Positions 59,901-64,000 of a stretch of 64,000 bases of DNA are shown here, in pieces. Position 1 is the stretch's first letter, and each line of letters begins with the position of its first letter. The DNA comes from Sarcocystis neurona (taxonomy: Eukaryota > Apicomplexa > Conoidasida > Eucoccidiorida > Sarcocystidae). The position numbers and the translations under genes are program-made. Under the pieces are notes generated by a model that was not told where the DNA came from, made no database searches, and saw only the letters and a list, made by a program, of their open reading frames with translations. The stretch spans positions 836,701 through 900,700 of the forward strand of contig KL647307.1 of the NCBI GenBank assembly GCA_000727475.1, read 5' to 3'.

Positions 59901-62900
59901 TTTATACACGCCGAGAGAAATAGAGCGATGAACATGGGGTGCGTGGGCTGGACAGAAGCGATTAGCCAGACGCTCATTATGTACCGCGTCCTACCTTTGA
60001 GTGCAAAGCAATGGTCAAAAGCCATGTAGAAAGTTCCTCTTGGGTTGCTACTGCGCGTCCCTCTCACAGTCACATCCCACCTGCTGCTGCTGTTCCTGCT
60101 ACGGACGCTGCTGAGACTGTTGTGCAAGGGATCTTCGTCAATACGCGCAGACTCGATCCCGTCACAGCAGGAAGCGTGTCTCTGCCTGCAGCAGGGGCAC
60201 GCAGCACAGCGCTGCGCGTTCCACAGGCAGTCGACGAAGAAGTGCGGCTCCTGCTGCGGCACCGGCAATTTTGATGAAGGAGGTGAAGGCTCCTGCTGAG
60301 AAATCGACGTTATTTTTGGCAGAGGTGAAGTTCTCTGCTTCTCGTCTGCACCGGCGGCGTTGGGTGATTCGAGTGTCTTCGCATCTCTGTCTGCGGCAGC
60401 TGCGTGCGCCGATCTGCTGTGACCTTTTTCCTGCTCTTTTTCTCTCTCTCTGGCCCTTGTCCCGGATTTCTCTAGTTGGGAAGCTGTGTCTGTCCTCCCC
60501 CGGTCTCTTTTCTCACGATCCTTGTGTTCCTCGTCTTCTTTTGCTCCTGCTTCTCCTCCTTGCCGTGCTGCTGCTGTCTTCGGCGTGGACGGCTGCAGCA
60601 GCTCGTCCTTGCTCCACAGCGTCTGTCCTTTGTTTCTCTCTCCGTTTTCTTGTGTCTCTGCTTTCTTTTCCACCTCTTTAGCGTCTTCGTTTCTCTCTTC
60701 TCTCTTGCCTTCTTTCGCTTCTTTTCCACGTGTTTCTGGAGCTCCCTCGACTTCGTCTTGCTTTCCTTCGTTGCTGCTGTTCTCCTCCTGGTCCTGCGCT
60801 TCCCTCTGCGACGAGGTGGCAATCCCAGCAGCAGCAGCAGGACCAGAAGAGCAGCAGGTGCAGCAGCAGCAAGGGGAGGACTGCTTCCGAAGAAGCATAT
60901 CACGCAGGGCGCGTTTCACTTCCTCGACTCCCCAAGGACTGGCTCCGCGTGCGGCGTCCTGCTCTGCTGCTCCTGTGTAGAGCCAACCACACCACCGCGG
61001 TGGGGACGGACGACAAAAGAAGGAAAGGAAGGAAGGAAGAAGACGAAAGGGACAGAAAGGAGATCGAGGTGCAACGGAAGGCCGTGACATCTTGCCAGAA
61101 ACGTAGAAAGAAATTCTGTCCCGCACACAAAGAAAGAGGCACGTCCCCCAAGTCGTTGAATATGTGCAACGGGGAGTTGTAAGACGCGCTGACGCTCTCT
61201 CGTTAATGAAAGTGAATCGATTTTCATTCACACGAGTTCTGACGGACCCCGTACAAACAGATCCGGCCAGGGGGTAAACAGGAAGTGGAAGCCGAAGCGC
61301 GGATCTTAGTAGTCCGTGTGATACTGCTAGCTTAGTAATGACAGTCTTTATAGCTGTGGCAGTGGTAACAGCCGCTGTGATAAGAGTACCCCTAGGAAGA
61401 GGAGCAGCCCTGCAATAGTCGTATAGCTCTACGAAGAGGAGGTGCCGTACAACGTCGTACGGCCCTAGGAAGAGAGTTGCCCTGCAAGAGTCGTAGTGTT
61501 CCAGGAAGAGGAGTTGTCCTGCAAGAGTCGTGTAGCAGCAGGAAGAGAAGGACCCCTACAAGAGTCGCATAACCCTAGGAAGAGAGTTGCGCCACAAAAG
61601 TCGTATAGTCGTAGGCAGAGAGCTGCGCTTCAAGAGTCGTATGACTCTAAGAAGAGAGTTGCTGTGCAAGAATCGCATTGCTCTGGGAAGAGGAGTTGTC
61701 CCACAACAAGAGTCCTGTAGCTCTAAGGAGAGAGTTGCCCTACAAGAGTTGTGTAGCCGCAGGAAGAGAAGGATTCTTCCGAGGGTCGTATAAGGAAGAG
61801 AGTCGCGCTACAAGAGTCGTATAGCCGCAGGAAGAGAAGTATCCCTTCAAGAGACGTATAGCCCTAGGGAGAGGAGCAGCACTACAAGAGTCGTCGAGTC
61901 ACAGCGTAATGGTAGAGGCCGAAGCATCCTTGTGGCCCTGGTGTGCAACATGGTAATAATGGTCGCTGCGTAACGAAAGAGGCCACGGCAGCAGCAGGAA
62001 CGGCGCTAGTAACGTAGCAGTAAAGGCGGCCGTGGGGGTCGGCGTAGTCCTCCCTACTAAAAGGAGTGGCGTCCTTCCCGTTGTAGCAGCACTAGGAGAC
62101 CTGGGGACAGTACTAATACCTTAGTGTAGATGTCTCTAGTAGTAGTGTTTGTTCCCGGTTTTCTCACGTGTGCGTCCTGTCTGCCTCTGAAACGAGTGGC
62201 CGAAGACACACGACTAGTAGCACCGCTGGCAGTGCTGAATGAAAGAGGTCGTTGCGCGTGGTCGCAGGAGAATGGTTCCAATCCTCTTTGAGCAGGTGAA
62301 GAAGGCAACGTCGTTGCACAGGAAATGAGAGAATAACGGGGAAGAAACCGGAGGCGAAACAAGAAGAAGACGAAGGAGGGCGGGTAGAAGAAGAAAACGA
62401 AGAGAAAGGACAAGAAGAAAGGGAAGAAGAGAAGAGACGGCTCACAAAGAGGAAGAAGAGGGAGAAGACGAGGAAAACGCAGAAGACGAGTAAATAATTA
62501 TAGAAGAGGAAGACGAACAAGAAAAGGAGGAAAAGCGAGAAGACGGAAGGCAGGAGAAAAATTGAATAAGCGACAATGAAGAAGAATAGGAAGAGGAAGA
62601 ACAAGAAGAGGAAGACGCAGCCAAAAGAGAAGTGACCAGTGACACGTGCACACCATGATACGTTGAAGACGAGGCAGCGGGCACCTCTTAAGTTAGGGGG
62701 GATCGAATAACAGCATGAAATCACCCCTACAATGTCCTGAACATGGCAAGAGGGAAGCGGCCCACAGCACCCGGGGCACCTGCCATGATGAAACAGCGCA
62801 GAAATAGGTCGCTATAACTTAAGGAGGAGCACAAACCCGCTGCTCGAGACTAAGTGACGCCGGCTCATATTTTATCATACGCGTGAAAAGGGAGCAGGAG

Positions 62901-63234
62901 GAGGAGGACGACGACGCGCAGCTGTCGAGAATATGAAACGAGGACGGGCGAAGGCGGAAGATGAGCGGAGACACAGGAACACCAGGAGAAGTCGACACAA
63001 ACTCAGCCACAGCCACACAGAGACCGGGGGACGCGGGACAGACACACGGAGGAAGGGGCGGACGGAAAAGAGACGAAAGAGGGAGAAGAGAAAACGTAGG
63101 CAGATCGTAGTAGCAGACGAACGACGAGCCAAAATGGACGTACCGGGAAGAGCAGCAACAGCAACAATGCGAATCCCCGCTCCGAACGCCGTTTGAGCAA
63201 ATGTCGCCCGCAGCTTCTTCGATACCAAAGCTAC
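50572..63234 (-). CDS. EFSEC: Selenocysteine-specific elongation factor EFSEC/SelB, 5'-partial
   Basis: GTPase that delivers Sec-tRNA to ribosomes at SECIS-marked UGA codons. Exons in transcript order: 63234-63144, 60972-59995, 58092-57764, 57181-~57063, 54560-54239, 52249-51837, 51627-50572. Landmarks in order: RIVAVAALPG (end of the G domain), FYMAFDHCFALKG plus GTIFTGTVLAGQVRMGD (domain II; human FLMAVDHCFSIKG, GTVMTGTILSG), ERRLLC, FHCTIGHTTV (human FHITVGHETV), VLFFEKPVT, FICSKLD, CRLAFFGRLL, YSLIGRGLFK (domain III), then IEKPFGNKGKFVVQLSG and YEKQVFDG (domain IV). G1-G4 motifs are absent, beyond the right edge. The visible part exceeds 1,100 residues against about 600 for the whole human protein, owing to charged, Ser-rich and Cys-rich inserts. 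The junction from 57063 to 54560 does not keep phase; the other junctions do. Confidence 0.92.
51837..52249 (-). CDS. EFSEC: EFSEC exon, domain III
   Basis: Donor GTTACC|gtgagt. The acceptor cccttcag at 52251-52250 is in phase with the previous exon. LDEEAVYRCLDRLEDCGD leads into a low-complexity acidic run and HVAVLFFEKPVT, matching human WALVEFEKPVT. Confidence 0.85.
54239..54560 (-). CDS. EFSEC: EFSEC exon, domain III with poly-Ser insert
   Basis: Acceptor cttctgcag, donor GGCAGAG|gtacgc. Starts IPSGGLFHCTIGHTTVM then CAARFFGVF (human KFHITVGHETVMGRLMFF). The remainder is a Ser-rich insert of about 70 residues. Ends in phase 1. Confidence 0.88.
57063..57181 (-). CDS. EFSEC: EFSEC exon, domain II to III (3' boundary uncertain)
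   Basis: Acceptor gcgtgcag joins in phase. ERRLLCVALQTSAACIRAVS and TFRGAGTF align with human ERGLVCAPESLHTVHAALIS and YFRGPL. The end is the only late GT before an in-frame TAG at 57026-57028, but that donor is phase 2 where phase 0 is required. Confidence 0.65.
57420..57640. repeat. Degenerate GCATGC-rich repeat
   Basis: Loose repeats of roughly 15-30 bp built around tgcatgcaa, ggatgcacgca and gcaggccgg, in the EFSEC intron between exons 57764 and 57181. Confidence 0.75.
57764..58092 (-). CDS. EFSEC: EFSEC exon, domain II
   Basis: Acceptor gaatacag, donor GCCTTC|gtaagt. Encodes GTIFTGTVLAGQVRMGDVVA, then a Ser-rich insert encoded by a CTG/CAG-type trinucleotide tract, then GKVRSLQTFHRDVQVAVRGQ and RVAVGLVGVD (human KVKSMQMFHMPITSAMQGDRLGICV). 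Confidence 0.92.
59995..60972 (-). CDS. EFSEC: EFSEC exon with giant charged insert, start of domain II
   Basis: Acceptor ctacacag, donor CTCAAAG|gtagga. PWGVEEVKRALRDM (human PQGIPELIELLTSQ) is followed by about 280 residues of Lys/Glu/Arg-rich and Cys-rich insert, then RGTFYMAFDHCFALK, the first strand of domain II. Confidence 0.88.
61385..61895. repeat. ~36 bp minisatellite
   Basis: About 14 diverged copies of a unit with core caagagtcgtatag and aggaagagagttg, in the EFSEC intron between exons 63144 and 60972. Most units are near 36 bp, with some shorter copies. Confidence 0.9.
63144..63234 (-). CDS. EFSEC: EFSEC exon, end of GTPase domain
   Basis: Acceptor tgttgcag, donor CTTCCCG|gtacgt. 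Encodes VALVSKKLRATFAQTAFGAG then IRIVAVAALP, matching human KKMQKTLENTKFRGAPIIPVAAKP. The nucleotide-binding motifs must be in exons further right. Confidence 0.82.
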
Positions 63235-63289
63235 CTGCAACAAACAAAAAGAGCACCACATACGTCGGTGGACCTTATCTGATACATAC

Positions 63290-63425
63290 ACAAACACACA
63301 CACACACACGTGTATTTACATATAAATACATATATCTATATGTATATGTATGTTCACGTACACACATACATACACACATACATACATATATATATGGATC
63401 GATACATATATATATATATGTATAT
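63290..63425. repeat. (CA)n/(TA)n/CATA microsatellite cluster
   Basis: Compound microsatellite directly upstream, in transcript sense, of the EFSEC exon at 63234. Confidence 0.9.
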
Positions 63426-64000
63426 CTTTGAGAATGTGGGTGACTGTATATGCACGTAGACGCAGAGTTGAGTCTACACATGCTTGCGTAGAGCCGAAGG
63501 CATTTCTCTCCCACCACGGCCGCTATTACTGTCAGAGTCCTACGGCTAGTACTACTATTGCTACGGCCTCTCCCCTTACCATTCATATATATATATACAA
63601 AACGTAGGTGAGTACGCATGGATACAGACACGCACTTGGGTCTACGCATGCGTGAGTAAAAATGACAGCATTTGCCTACCCCCACGGCGGCTAGGACCGA
63701 CACATTTCTAGAGCTAGTCCTACTATTACTGCGGTCTCCGCCTTTATCTTACACCTACAACTACCACGTTATACACCACGGCGACGACGACTCCTCCGGC
63801 TTCTCCTGCTCTAGGCGGGCTACACGATGCTTGGAGAGGTAATCCTCTTCTCAAGGCTACACAACTCAGATTATATATATATATAGAGAGAGAGATAGAC
63901 AGATAGGTATAGACATAGAAGTAGAAATCCACGTTGTTTACACGTCTTCATACATTATCACCCAACATCAGTATTCGTACAGACACGCTATTACACGAGC
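63426..64000. other. Right edge, probable EFSEC intron
   Basis: No exon was recognised on the minus strand. The P-loop and other G-domain motifs of EFSEC were looked for here and not seen. Two diverged copies of a block with tacgca-gag-ta...cagcattt-type sequence (about 63440-63560 and 63612-63730) suggest a local duplication. Confidence 0.45.

Overview
The window is nuclear DNA of an intron-rich eukaryote. Every gene found is split into short exons with GT...AG introns of 0.1 to 3.6 kb. Introns are packed with (TA)n, GTATAC/TATG-type, (CTG)n and TTC/CTT-rich simple sequence. The protein set, above all an apicomplexan-type coronin plus a selenocysteine elongation factor swollen by low-complexity inserts, points to a coccidian apicomplexan. 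A Cystoisospora-like or other sarcocystid genome is my best guess from intron style; that is inference, not proof. There are no bacterial operons, CRISPR arrays or insertion sequences.

Four genes can be modelled. (1) 2373-20335, plus strand: the C-terminal two thirds of a WRAP73/WDR8-type WD-repeat protein, 11 exons, whose N-terminal exons are not identified and probably lie left of the window. (2) 24784-39404, minus strand: a complete or nearly complete coronin, 9 exons. (3) 45970-48909, plus strand: a two-exon leucine-rich-repeat protein of LRRC61 type. (4) 50572-63234, minus strand: the selenocysteine-specific translation elongation factor EFSEC, at least 7 exons, whose N-terminal GTPase motifs lie beyond the right edge. 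Exon boundaries were chosen by splice consensus, alignment to remembered family blocks and reading-phase compatibility. WRAP73, LRRC61-like and coronin join in phase throughout; EFSEC has one unresolved junction.

Genes 1 and 2 converge on 20.3-24.8 kb, genes 2 and 3 diverge from a 6.6 kb intergenic stretch (39.4-46.0 kb), and genes 3 and 4 converge on 48.9-50.6 kb. The genes do not form one pathway: WRAP73 belongs to microtubule-organising-centre biology, coronin to actin dynamics, EFSEC to UGA-selenocysteine decoding, and the LRR protein has no assigned role.

Main oddities: EFSEC is at least about twice the usual family length because of charged, Ser-rich and Cys-rich inserts; the coronin coiled-coil exon appears to contain a frameshift; a 677-base assembly gap sits inside a roughly 85-90 bp minisatellite in a coronin intron; the LRR gene's start codon lies at the very end of a 46 bp tandem duplication; and simple repeats are concentrated in introns and scarce in the intergenic stretches.
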